From Kwoniella bestiolae CBS 10118 (lineage: Eukaryota > Basidiomycota > Tremellomycetes > Tremellales > Cryptococcaceae): DNA of 64,000 bases. Below, in pieces: positions 1 through 11,334 of the stretch. A program made the translations under genes and the position numbers. Position 1 is the first letter of the stretch. The number at the start of each line of letters is the position of its first letter. A model generated the notes under the pieces. That model did no database searches. It worked only from the letters and a program-made list of their open reading frames with translations, and was not told the origin of the DNA. Where the stretch lies: assembly GCF_000512585.2 (NCBI RefSeq), contig NC_089241.1, positions 1,054,001 through 1,118,000 on the forward strand, read 5' to 3'.

Positions 1-1659
1 TCTGTCGAACCCTCTACCACCTCTACCTCCTCGACCACCGCCGCCGCCACCACCGCCCATTCCAAGGAGTTTGGCGCAGACTTCCTGTTTGATCAGATCT
101 GTCAGTTAGGTCGTGATGAACAAGTATACCGTTGGACTTACGGGTAACATCCCTGGTTCGATGAAGGCCGAATAGGCGGTATCGATCTGTGGATTGGGTC
201 CGCTTCAGCTCTTGATGATACGTTTTGAGGTGAAGACATCAGTAAGAACCTACTTGTAAGGCTGGGAAATTGTCTGAGGTCCATCGGAATGATTGTTGAA
301 AACCTCGGTAAAGGATACCCCCATTGGAGAGCGGGTAACCTCCCTCTATCAGGTCATTCGCTCATAAGCTGGGCTCAACCATGGCATTTGCAACATTAAC
401 ATACCTTCGGAAAAGAATCTTCGACCTGCAGCACCAGACATAGTGTACTTCTTGGCAGCATCTTGTCTGAACAAGACATTCATGGCTTGGATAGCAACGA
501 GCTGTGGGAGTGTCATCAGTGATTTTGTTTGCATCACAGGTATAGAGGTACTCACCATCTTTTCCCTAGCTTGTTCGGACTGTCTACTGCCGTGACAGTA
601 GTCGACGATAGTTTGTAAGTCGACCCTTTGAGCGAGTTGGATGACAGCCTTAAATCTTCGACTATCGCTCTTAGGATCTTGACCATCTTCCTTGAGAGCG
701 ACAGTGACTTCATACTGAACGATGCTAGATTAGTGAAGCTGCTGCAAAAATGAGGGTATAAGTACTTACTCTGTCACTTTGCATGGGGATGTCATCAGGA
801 GTATAAAAGCTTTTTCTGCGATTGGTAAGCTCACATGAGCTTTATGACTTGGTCCTGTGGTACGGGTTCAATACTTACTGTTGATCGAATGCAGCAGCGT
901 CAAGAGCTTTTTTGAGGGGGCCTTTGGCTTCTTGGACCATTTGATCCCAGACTTGTTGTAGGAGCGCTCGAGGTCTCCTACAAGATCGAGGAAGATGATT
1001 GAGCAAGCTTTCCGTCGTGAGGTTCAGAAATAGACGACTCACTTTTGATTAGCAACTTTGACGATAGGGTTGATGTCGATATCGTAGTGGCTGTAAGAGA
1101 GAAGTGAAGTGGTGGTCAGCTCTATCTTCAATTGCGAGCAGTTGATAACCTATAGAAAGTGAAGGGCGGAAAAGGGAGGGAAATGTAAGAGAGAAAGAAC
1201 ATCTTCCTTTTATCGTTTGACCGGAAAAGGAAACGCCAGCACTTACTTGACGATAGCACCCTCAGCCTTGAACCTAGTCAAGTACATATTGGCATCGACG
1301 TTGATAGCTCTACCAGCGGTACCGTAGCCTGCGAATGAAGAAAGGGGGAAGAAAAGACAAGTTATCAGCTGACAACTTTCCTTCCTCCTTGTCGAGAAAA
1401 GGTACGTACCAGGTCGAGGAGGACACCCTATATGAAGATTGACATCATCAGCGCGAACATGTGAGGAAGAGAGATGAAGCACCTCACCATCGAGTGTTTC
1501 TTGCTGCCCTCTGGTACTGATGGCGAGGTTCTCCATACCGGAAATCAAGTCACCGGGAGTCTACAAAAATGATCTCACATCAGCTCAAGGGGTACAAGTA
1601 GTAATCAGGGGGAATGAAGATATACTTACAGCGGTGGGTTTGGACTTGGGTGTAGCCAT
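1..1659 (-). CDS. Argonaute protein, N-terminal part (gene runs off the left edge)
   Basis: Argonautes bind small RNAs and silence matching transcripts. The minus strand starts at ATG 1659 (MATPKSKPTA, then a GTAAGT intron) and proceeds through many short exons. Recognisable pieces are RPGYGTAGRAINVDANMY, HYDIDINPIVKVANQK (N domain), a linker ending RRFFSEG, GFQQSF...FPALQ and IDTAYSAFIEPGMLP. These align block by block with the complete Argonaute at 11335-16455 (GFIQSF...FPAIQ, LDTAYGPFFKPGSLL). The last coding stretch before the window edge is Gly/Arg-rich (GGGGGGRGGRGGRG), at the same place as the RGG insert of the other copy. The PAZ, MID and PIWI domains lie outside the window, so slicer competence cannot be judged. 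The reading frame is open through all visible exons. Confidence 0.9.
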
Positions 1660-3116
1660 GTTGGGTGATTTTACTCGCTGTTTCGGTTGGTTTGGAGATA
1701 TCTAAGCTGACGAGAGGAAAGTGGGTTTCATCAGCGGATTGTGATTGAGAAGGAAGAGGAAAAGGAGGTGGTTGTAATGAATTATATGCCGTAGTTGGAC
1801 AGGATCGCTAGCAGGCGGGGAGGTGAAGGGGTGGAATAAGCAAGGCTGATTTATCCACTTTGATATAAGAAGAAAGAGATTGATACTCTTTGAGATTCAG
1901 TTGAGAATGAAGAGGAAAAGGAAGAAAGAAAGCTTGGTTGGTTGTCCCCTGGCGGTGATGAAGAACCCGATTGTTGGTGAGTTGAAGACCTATCGCAAGA
2001 GCAGGTTCTTCTGAGAAGCTGAAGAGGGCAGAGGGTGACCACTGGCAGTATCTAGATACCTAGAGAAGTTGCTGTGGTGTAAGGAAAGAGGCAAAAGGTT
2101 TGTAGGTGAAGAAACAAACAAATAAGAAAGAGGGAAAAGAAATTTCGAAATTATCTATGGGTGTGTGTTTATAATTCCGGAACCTTCTTCTTGCTGTCGT
2201 ATCTGTGTTGTGTGCCAGTGGAGTATAGCTTGAACGCACGGATCCTCGTAGAGTAAACAACCAAATTGATGGAGATAGTGATGGATGATGAAAGTTAATT
2301 GTACTCTTAGTGCGAAAGGACGGGTTTCACTTGCCTTGACGACATAAGCGGCGAAGTGCGAATTATCAGTTACGTACGTTGATCAGACGTCGAACCCTGA
2401 GATCAACTAAGTAACTTAACTTAGATAAGACAAGAGATCTGGATTTCGTATTGTACCATGCATAAAAAGAGAAAAGGGCATGAGGACAGTGACACAATGA
2501 CACTGATCAAGAGGAATATACATGGAAAAAGCATATATTTGACTGCTCCATAATCAACATAGACTCTATAGGGTGTAGAGTAAAAGCATAACTGCGCTCA
2601 GACCATCATCCCCTCCCTCTACCCTCGGACGAGCAGTAATTAGGGGTACAAGGTCAATCATCAGACCATCTACCTCCGACCTGATCGGTGCCACCATACA
2701 CGCTTCTCCCGTACCGCCTCAGACCATCTCTCCTCTTGTCTCAAATACAAACCTCGTTTACATTCCATCCTTTGATTCGCGTCTTAGCGCGTCTCATGGT
2801 GTATTTCATCTGTACCTTTTCGTCTGAGACTAGGTTTGATGATCAAAGTGGGGGTGGTGAGACACACTCAAAGGAGGGTGTGAGTAGATTTGATCGATGG
2901 GAAGATCGATATCTATGACGAATGAACACGAGGATTGATGGGGTTATCAGATCAATCTAGAAAGAACACCCAAGTGTGGCACCTCAGATGCAGGTCATCG
3001 ATATGGCGTCTTGCTATCATCTGGAATTGAATCTACCGTTTCAGCAGGATACTATGATATCCATGAACATCTAAAGCTCTATAAACACTATATGAACTAT
3101 GTATGAACGTCTCCAC
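1660..3116. other. Intergenic: Argonaute promoter side and TLC-gene 3' side
   Basis: No credible gene is visible. The left part should hold the 5' UTR and promoter of the minus-strand Argonaute, and the right part the 3' UTR of the TLC-domain gene. Short open frames here (for example at 2688-2918) show no family resemblance and no splice logic. Confidence 0.6.
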
Positions 3117-4527
3117 CTATAACCCCTCCTTATCACCCTTCTCCACAATCGGACTAGGCGGATTAGCAGGCAAGCTCAAGCTTCCTTCTTCCTCTTCTTC
3201 TCCTTGAGGAGGGGCTTCACCGTCTTTGGCATCGTCCCTGAGTAATGGTTCTTTCTCACCCTTGTTGTTGTCTTTAGGCGATTTCACCTTCTCATCACCT
3301 TGTAATCTTGCGTACATCTTCTCCAGCATCTTGGAGAACCATAACCAGTTCAAAGCGTTGAGAGCGAGGTTCCCAGAGCAGTAGATTACTATCATCATAT
3401 CTCATGTCAGCTTAGCACCAACGGCGAAAAGGAGTGAACAGCTTACCATGAAGATGAAGGGGTATACGATGTCTCTCCGTCCACATTGTATGGAAGAACA
3501 ACAAGCTCTACATGCAGACTATCAGCTGGAAGGAGCCACGAGATGCGAGAAAAGCTGGTAGAGTGACACAGGACTTACATTCGCTCCTCCATACACTATT
3601 CTGGCGAGGAAGAAAACAAGCATAAACATGAGAGCGTTGGCAAGGAAGAAAGTAGGGTATCTGGCTGATAACCCGGACTTGTCCTGGCAAACCAAACAGG
3701 TCAGCTCCCGATACTTTAGAAGTTGAGCTATCTATAGTGACATTTGGATTGACAGGGGCAGACATACCATGAACCAATGTATGTTGAGTAAAGGGGTGGA
3801 CAGTTCCCAGAGGAGGAAAGGCGCTCCGAACCCAGCTAAGAAGGGTCGCTGCGAGTTCAAACGGTAGAGGAATCAGCTTAATCCATGCCAGATCGTTGGG
3901 GGTCGGGGATAAGCTTACAAAGGAGAACATGAACACAGCGAGGCAAGCCGCCCCTGCGAGTATAGGTAATAGAAGGGATCAGCATTCGAGTATCGTGTAT
4001 AGGTTAAAGCTGGAATGTCAATATGGAGGGACCCGATATGACTCACCATGAACCACAAATCCAATAGTGGAATTCATCAACGAATCCAGCGTATCCCACA
4101 GAAAATACCCCGAGCTAAACGCAAAGACGTGTCCAACGAAATGATCATACCCGAATACGGGATCTGCCTTGAGAGCGGGCGAAGAGAGACATCGGAAAGC
4201 GAGGGGTATGACTAGGATGGCATGGACCATTGCTACATCGATCCAAGATGTATGTATCAGCTCTCATTCTCCATACAGTAGTATACGACAGGACCAGGTA
4301 GAACCCCGTAATGTCCTCGCGAAGACATTGGAACAAAGGGAGGAGGACTCACAGACGACATGCGTGGCCCAACCTGTTCTAGTACGTTTATCAAACTCGC
4401 CATATCTAGCTACTACCCTCGGTGAGATCTTGTGCGAGGAGTATTGGATCCCATAGAAGAAGAGGGTTGATAAGAGGAATGTGGGGAGGTGTGGACCCAG
4501 GTGAGGTAAGGGGTTGAGGGACGACAT
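3117..4527 (-). CDS. TLC-domain (TRAM/LAG1/CLN8-like) multi-pass membrane protein
   Basis: The gene starts at ATG 4527 (MSSLNPLPHLGPHLPTFLLS) and stops at TAG 3117, with five or more exons. Exon 1 gives a first membrane segment and a basic R-T-R-T-G-W turn. Exon 2 gives MVHAILVIPLAFRCLSSPAL and then the TLC hallmark SGYFLWDTLDS. Later exons give AACLAVFMFSF, RPFLAGFGAPFLLWELSTP, NIHWFM, a segment ending in ARIVYGG, and FIFMVIYCSGNLALNALNWLW. About six hydrophobic segments are followed by a charged cytosolic tail (KEPLLRDD, then an acidic run). The layout fits the TMEM56/TLCD group of endoplasmic reticulum TLC proteins rather than ceramide synthase, because no Lag1 double-His motif is visible. 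The substrate is unknown. Confidence 0.8.
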
Positions 4528-5066
4528 GAATTGAAGTTTTCGATCGAGCCTTGTAGATTGTCGTTGGTTATGGTTGAGGATTGGAGCAGGTATGAGTATG
4601 AATATGAAGTGATGATGATGAGTAGTATATGATGAGGTGCAAAGCCAAGACTTGGGTATAGGTTCTATGGTATATGTCGAAATGATATACAGAAGTAACA
4701 ATATCAACGAATCAATCGCCCCATGGATGATCATCCTTGTTTTTGTGTTGATCGCATCGACACAGTACAATACTCGGCATGTGGCATGCGTCACCCAGGA
4801 ACGAATAATCAAGCTAAGGGGTTCGGTCTCGGGTAAAGTAACCTTGTAAGCCGAGGAATGTGAGATCTACTGGAATGACTACTGGGATGCATTTGGTGTT
4901 TCTGATGATACAAGACCAGAAGAAGAACAGATTGAATCGTACGAGGAGGAGAACATGCTAGCAAAGACGTTTCGTGTGCAGACAATAATCAAAGATACAG
5001 AGTGGAAGAGCCGCCTCGTATTCCTACCGAGACATATCATCACTTTCTGTAGATGCGAATCATCAT
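4528..5066. other. Intergenic between TLC gene start and SDR gene end
   Basis: This is promoter and 5' UTR of the minus-strand TLC gene plus the 3' side of the dehydrogenase gene. No supported gene or RNA is visible. Confidence 0.5.
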
Positions 5067-6100
5067 CTACCATTGCTCCACGTCAGGTCTGTACGAATGC
5101 AGCCAAGTCCATTAGCATCGACCCTTCAATTACCAGTTTTGGGGTGACTCCCAGTACTCACCTCACATCCAGTTCCTGCGTCCAAGCTGACCTAGGCTGG
5201 TTGATGAGCGACAAGTACGTTTGCGCAATATCATCGGGTTGAAGGCGCTACCGTCCATTCCGAGGATCATCAGTTCACAGTCTATCCTCGTTCGAAGTCG
5301 GAATAGGTAAATTGAGCTTCCAACTCACGTTTTCCCCTTCTCCGCCCATCATCCCCTTGACAGCCTGCGTATTGATAATCCCATCAATAATGATATGACC
5401 AACGTGTACACCTTTCGGTCCAAACTCCCTAGCCAGGGATTGTGATAGGGCTCGTCGGGCGAACATCCCTGGAGCCAAGGACGAGAACTTGCCTCCTGCT
5501 TTCAAGGACATGGTAGCACCAGTGAAGAGGAGCACTCCTTTGGCACCTGTGGTGGGATCGGGCGAGTTGGACAGGAAGAGAGGTAGAAGGGATTGAGAGA
5601 GGTTCCACGCTCCGACGCTAAGTCAATGAGGTATCAGTACGTTTCTCATACATGAGCTCAATTAAGGGACGATGGAGATAAAGTGATAAGCAGGATAGTG
5701 TAAGTCCACCCGAAAAGACATGACCACGATAGCTCGTATGTATAGAAATCACTCACACACCACTCTCCAAACCCCGTCTCAGATCCTCCTCCTTCTTATC
5801 CAAGAACCCATTCAAGTTGAATTTCTCATTAACATTGTATATCCCCACATCTACTTTCCCATCCGGCCAATGCTTCTTCAAATCTTCGAACGCCTTTTGC
5901 AAAGAGGACGTAGACCCATCCGAAGATAATGCTAGGATGTTTTCTTTGGGAATTGATGAAGGGAGGTTGAGCTTGGGCAAGGAATCGGGAAGGGATCGGG
6001 AGAGGAGGACTAGAGAATGGGTGGGGGATAGGGCTTTGGCTATGGAAGTTGAGAGGCCTGGACCTACTCCGAGGATTACGGCTATTCTACGGGTCGACAT
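5067..6100 (-). CDS. Short-chain dehydrogenase/reductase family protein
   Basis: The protein has about 245 residues in four exons. Exon 1 (from ATG 6100) begins MSTRRIAVILGVGPGLSTSI, a Rossmann beta-strand with the glycine-rich nucleotide loop. Exon 2 carries GVLLFTGATMSLKAGGKFS, then APGMFARRALSQSLAREFGP and GVHVGHIIIDG. Exon 3 gives QPRSAWTQELDVR, and a tiny last exon ends in PDVEQW-stop (TAG at 5067). The ending SAWT-ELD-RP-x-E-x-W is typical of one SDR subgroup. At the position where classical SDRs have Tyr-x-x-x-Lys this one reads A-P-G-M-F-A-R-R, so the usual catalytic Tyr is absent. Related bacterial proteins of the group also lack it (from memory). The substrate cannot be named. Confidence 0.85.
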
Positions 6101-7286
6101 TTTGTGGATTGAACAATTGGCCTGTTTTATGTGTGGTCAACGGTGCTCTTGCGGTGATGTTCTGGTAGGTAAGATGTTGTCGTGTTGAAATGCATCTGTT
6201 CCATGAGAACATGCGTTATATATTCGTCAACAGAGACAGATACTGTACCTCTTAATCAGCAGATCGTATCCGGTTAGTCATCCTCCCGTCGTTTCTCCGA
6301 TATCTATACACGTCATATCAATCCTACCCTCCCACGGTGGTACAACGGGAATTGTCACCAAAAGTCCAGGTCAGGCAAGGCACGAGAAATGATAAAATGC
6401 GATGATGTACGAATACAGAGTACGAGTACGAGTACTGCCTACACATCAAGCTGTGTATCTACTCTACTGCTACTATCCTTTGATATAGACAAAGTATACA
6501 TACATACATACTATTCAAAAATAAGATACCGTCAAGCTGTGAGACAATGAAGTGTGCGGAAGGGCAAGGGACGATCAGCGCTTTCTTTCACCTCTACCAT
6601 GAACCGATTTATGATACCAATGAGAATTGGTTACCATCAAATAAATCGAAACAAGGGAGAAGAGGACAAGGTAGAAGAGGAGAGATCTAAAGCACACACC
6701 TCCTTCACACACATGCTTTGCCTACCTTTACCATAACTAAACGAGCCTGTGTTTTGGTATCGTATTCTTGTATGTACCATCCTGTGCAAGGGAATTACCT
6801 GTGCTCAACTCAGCTTAACAGTAAGAAAAGCTTGTTGACAAGTTCACCTTCTAATCAATACATTTTCACTTATATGCGCCCCTTGACATCTCATACAGAT
6901 CCATGCGTGAATAGAGGATAGCTTATCGATCGACCATCTTGACATCACATAGTACTACCAAAGTAATCAGTCTCGATATCATCATCGTCAAGTCTCACAC
7001 CAATACCATCGGGCATACGGGTTAGCTGAAAGAAATAGAAACAGAGCGAACAACTTGCAAGATCTCGACACCATCAAAATCAGACTTAATATATCAACAT
7101 TCAAGTAGCGAATAAGCGAGGGAACCAACAGATAGCACCAACTCTCTAGATATACAGGAAGGCGGCATCCATCAAATTAACCAGACTCATCATCATCAAT
7201 TCGTCTCATCATTCATAAGCTTCTTCAACCTCAAGAGTCCTCTCCGCTTCTTCATCAATAACAAAAACACAACACATCGAATCAAG
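6101..7286. other. Divergent intergenic region (about 1.2 kb)
   Basis: This is the shared upstream region of the minus-strand dehydrogenase and the plus-strand surface glycoprotein. It holds A/T-rich stretches and short tandem repeats (tacg/gtac runs near 6410-6440, catacatacatac near 6497). No gene is supported. Confidence 0.5.
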
Positions 7287-9655
7287 ATGTCCCCCCTCCT
7301 CCTCATCCCCCTATTCCTCCCCCTAATCCTCGCAGAGACATCAACTCCCAATACAGGCGACCAACCCCAATCATTCCTCTTCGGCTTCACCAACCCCTCC
7401 TCCAACCTCGTCCTACCCATCACTCCCACCTGTCCCAGCCCCCTCACCCTCTCACCACTCACACCAACTAACGAAAAGACCAGCGATCCAAAGGCACCGT
7501 ACACTATGATCACGCTGGTCCACGAGCAATTGATGGATGGGAGTGGGATCCAGTACGAGAGGGTTTATAGTGCTAGTGTCGATGTGGGGGATATGAGCAA
7601 GGTGAGGGAGGTTAGGCATCCTTGGGGGAATGGGACGCAGGTGAGTTTGGGCTTGCTCTTTGGGAGAGCTGGATGAGTGGGGGCGAAATAGGGAAGATGG
7701 GGAAGAAGACGAGGAGGAGGAAGGAGGGAACGAACGAATGATGGGGAAGGAAGGAATGAACAAGGTGATGGAGAGGACAAGGGGATGGGGGTAAATAGGA
7801 GATGAGATGGTAAGGGGATTAAGGGAGGTAGGAGCAAACGAAGAGGAGAAGCAGAAGCGACTTGCATCGTGTACTTGAGCTGACTCGAGGCCTTTGACAG
7901 TTCATAGCGTGTATATGGGGGTCTAACGGTGCTTCAGGTGGATGTCAGGTGAGTGATCATGTACTCTTCTCGTTCCTGAGTGCACTCTCTTTTTGTCTCA
8001 TCTCAGGCTGGAAGACTCGGTGCTGACCCCATCACAGGATTTGTTCACAGTTGTGCCTTCAGAAGATACGTTCAATGCTTACGCAACGGCCAACTCGACC
8101 TGTCGAGCACCAAACGTACTAGAATCATGGGTACCTCCAGCAAACGAAACGTTAGATGTGGAAGTGATGGGGAAGAGTGGGGATGTATCGTGGAACGCTT
8201 GGCCGGCATCATGTGAGTGTGTGGCTGAGGTTCCCCTATCTCCCTTCTCGACGACACGAACATTGTGGATGGTGATTCTGGGATCCCCTCTCGTGCTGCC
8301 AACGGCTCATTTGCTTTGATAACTGGGCTGATCTGGTTCTCTATGATGACAGGCTCAGACCTCCAGATCAACCCCAAGAACGGCACCCCACCCTATACTC
8401 TCCTTGTCGCTCCTGCAGCCCATCCTCCAGTGAACATCACCACATCGACATTACCCATCAACTACACCGTTCGCCTAACACACGGTCAAGCATTCATGTT
8501 GGGTCTGTACGACTCATCGGGGAATAGTTGGGCCTTCGGCCCATTACACGCTGGAGCAAGTGACGACCTAGCTTGTCTGGCTGTAACTACTGGTCAACAG
8601 ACGCCTGAAGAGGAAGAGATGATCGGAGTGGCTGTTCTGGCAGGAAGCGTGGCAGGTGCTTTCGTAGTGGGTGCAATTGGCGCCGCAGGTTTGATGTGGT
8701 TCTTCATGGGTGGGAAGAAGAGGGTGAGGAAGGTGAGTTAGCTCAAGCGTTCTCTATCGATCTCATAAATTGATTGTAGATGATTCAGAGCTAATACTTA
8801 TCCTGTTGATTGAATGTCTAGTCCTCGTCAGAACAAAATCTATATTCAGATCCCAGACCTGCCTCTTACTCCACGCCCACCAACTCGTTCATAGGCAAAC
8901 AACTCTCACCCAACGGTAACTCCCTTACACCCTATATGGACTCACCAGAGTTCGACACACCAGCAACATTGTACGATCCCCATGTCCCTGGACCAAATCC
9001 ACAGAACTATCCCCAACCTCCTGGTAGTGCTTCACACGATAATCGAGTATTCCCACGACCACCCTTAGTGCACACTTCGGAAGAATCGTATAGAGAGAAC
9101 ATATCCTTAGGGGAAATGAGGAACGAGAGGGACAGGAGATCAAGTGTTACTTCTGGTCAAGGAGGCCACATACAGGATCCATCATGGGCTTCATCGACGA
9201 ATAGTAGACAATCAAGAAGACAGACGACACCTAAAGGTTCACCTGGGATCGTCATTCAGAATCCCTCTTCGCCCCGACCAGGATCTTTCGGTTCGAAATC
9301 GCATCACCAGCAGAATGACGAGCCTTCCTCTCCCTCTTCGGGAAGAGGACCAAGACACGTCTACGTGGTACATTCCGATGGTGGGAATGGGGATCTACAT
9401 ATACAGCTGCCAGACAGTAATAGCAGAGTCATAGAACTACCACCGGGTTATAGACCTGCTCCTGACGATGCCAACAATACCAACGACAATACTGGTGGAA
9501 CACCGTCACCTCAACCTACCGCCACGAGACAACTACCGACCATCCCGGGAGGCGAGGGGTTGGAACCTGTTAGGTCTAGGAATAGTGGGACTGAGGAGGA
9601 ACTCAGAGCAAGGGCAGAAGCTAGGATGAGGGAGAAGATGAGGGGTCCAAGTTGA
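7287..9655 (+). CDS. Single-pass type I cell-surface glycoprotein with Ser/Pro-rich cytosolic tail
   Basis: I do not recognise a named family. Exon 1 begins with a signal peptide (MSPLLLIPLFLPLILA) and continues to GNGTQ. Introns follow at about 7641-7902, 7949-8038, 8215-8352 and 8732-8821. The spliced frame gives an ectodomain with several N-glycosylation sequons (NGTQ, NSTC, NETL, NITT, NYTV) and paired cysteines. One transmembrane helix follows (IGVAVLAGSVAGAFVVGAIG...MWFFMGG) with a KKRVRK stop-transfer sequence. The remaining roughly 300 residues form a disordered Ser/Pro/Asn-rich cytoplasmic tail ending in RGPS-stop at 9655. The layout resembles fungal surface sensors such as Wsc/Mid2-like proteins, but no WSC domain is visible, so a sensor role is only an inference. 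Confidence 0.75.
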
Positions 9656-9810
9656 TTGGGTTGGGTTGTTTGTATAGTATGGTATGGTATGACAGTATAC
9701 ATCAATGCTCATATGCGACTATGGTTAATGTCCGGCTTCTATGATACTTCTAATTCGGTCTACGACAGAACACTGACACAACGTTACAGTATACATGATC
9801 TTTCTATACC

Positions 9811-10955
9811 TTAGATCTCTTCGATCTTTCTCTTCTTCACTGATGGTTTGTCCGTGATACATTCGTACATATCTAATATATTTGCAGTATCTCGTCAGCC
9901 CACATTCACCGTGCTTGATGGTGCAGTATGAGTGAACCTACCTTTTAATAATTTACCGTCTGATTTACTATTCCCCCACCCACCTAACAACTTCGCGTTG
10001 ACCATGTTGATCTTGATCTTGGGCTTCTTGTGCACATACGGTATAACACTAATCGAGGAGCTTTGAGGGTCGGTGAGGATCTCGGACAAGAAATCTCGAT
10101 ATAAGTCGGTATTCCTATAGTGATGGCTGAGAATGGTGAATATGCGATTCATTGTCTTTCTTTTACAGCCTCGTAAAATTCCAAGTTGGTAAGAGTATGT
10201 GTTCGGTACCAGTCGATTCGGCTACAAGGTGTATCTCATATAACTGGAATTCGACCATATTGATCGTACTGATGAATGTATCGATGGGTACAACCTCCCA
10301 GAGAGCCGAGTTGGATGTCTGTTGTTGCTCTACTTGATCATTGGGTGTGATGAGGTATCCACATTTCAGGTTGCCTTCGTAAGTCGATATATCGACTTGA
10401 AAGTTGTATACCCGCCAACCTCTAAACTGCATGATATGATATCCATCATATCAGTATAATATATACACTGTATTGTATACCTAGTACATGTCATGTAAAG
10501 GACTCACCCTAAGAGAAGAGAGTATCTGATTGATATAGGAATCTTGATAACATCCAATTCGGAAGAGATGACATCGAGCTACAGGATACATCTTCAACAG
10601 AGGGCGTATTTGCTCTACAACATTTTCGTGTAAGATGAATCGTATAGCGGAGAATCTGACATTGTATCGTAGCTGTGTAGGTATAATGTAACGTATATTG
10701 GTTTTGTGAGTTAACAATATACACAGGGGGTGTGGGATATGTCATTGGAATATAAGAGAAGAGAAAGAGAAAGAGAAAGAGAAAGAAGATGACTCTTATC
10801 ATGTTTTGCATTGTATACTGAACAAGTGTAAGTAAGTTGACTGTATATGATGACGACTCTCTATCAAACACTCGATACTTGACAAGGAGTAATCGAAAAT
10901 GCCACCTTCGTTCCTCTGTATGGGTCCAGAATGAAGTATAGATGGTCACTCCCAT
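9811..10955 (-). CDS. Unrecognised small protein with C-terminal nuclear localisation signal
   Basis: Four downstream exons can be joined in frame: one ending SYINQILSSLR, one starting FRGWRVYNFQVDISTYEGN and running to LLPTWNFTRL, one of NTDLYRDFLSEILTDP...SDGKLLK, and a last one ending SVKKRKIEEI-stop (TAA 9811-9813). The sequence is non-repetitive, mixed alpha/beta in look, and ends with a basic KKRK cluster that suggests a nuclear protein. The first exon is not settled: ATG 10955 (MGVTIYTSFW) lies in an open frame, but no good donor joins it to the next exon in phase, so the true start may differ. It lies head to head with the complete Argonaute gene. I do not recognise the family and assign no function. 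Confidence 0.6.
10755..10787. repeat. GAAAGA microsatellite
   Basis: A purine run of (gagaaa)n lies inside the presumed first intron or 5' region of the unrecognised minus-strand gene. On the coding strand it reads as a polypyrimidine (TTTCTC)n tract, which may act as part of a 3' splice region. Confidence 0.85.
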
Positions 10956-11334
10956 GTGATCTTGAAGGGATCTGTGAGTGGGGGAAGGGGGGGTCCTTTG
11001 ATATTCTCGTTTGGTCTAGAAGACGTAGACTAATTTACGCACTGATCACTGATAACACACACACAACACAATCACAATACAGTCAACAACACGAGGTTAC
11101 ATCATGTTCTTTTCTTTTTGCTTCTTATCCATCAAAATAGGAATAACACATATAGCATCCCTCATTCAGTTCATAAGTCTCTTCTTCTCTTCTTTTCTCT
11201 TCTTTCTCATCATTCTCATCATTCACTTTCTTCAGCTTGGATTGAAGCTTGATCACACCCTTCTAGCTTTGAATCTACGTTCGATCCTTATACCATAGCT
11301 TGGGTCGTGCAGTTGGACCTGATCAGAGTCCAAT
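10956..11334. promoter_or_regulatory. Divergent promoter between unrecognised gene and Argonaute
   Basis: A 380-bp region separates two genes transcribed in opposite directions. It contains CA repeats (cacacacaacacaatcac near 11060) and CT-rich stretches (cttcttctcttcttttctcttc near 11180) typical of fungal 5' regions. No coding evidence was found. Confidence 0.5.
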
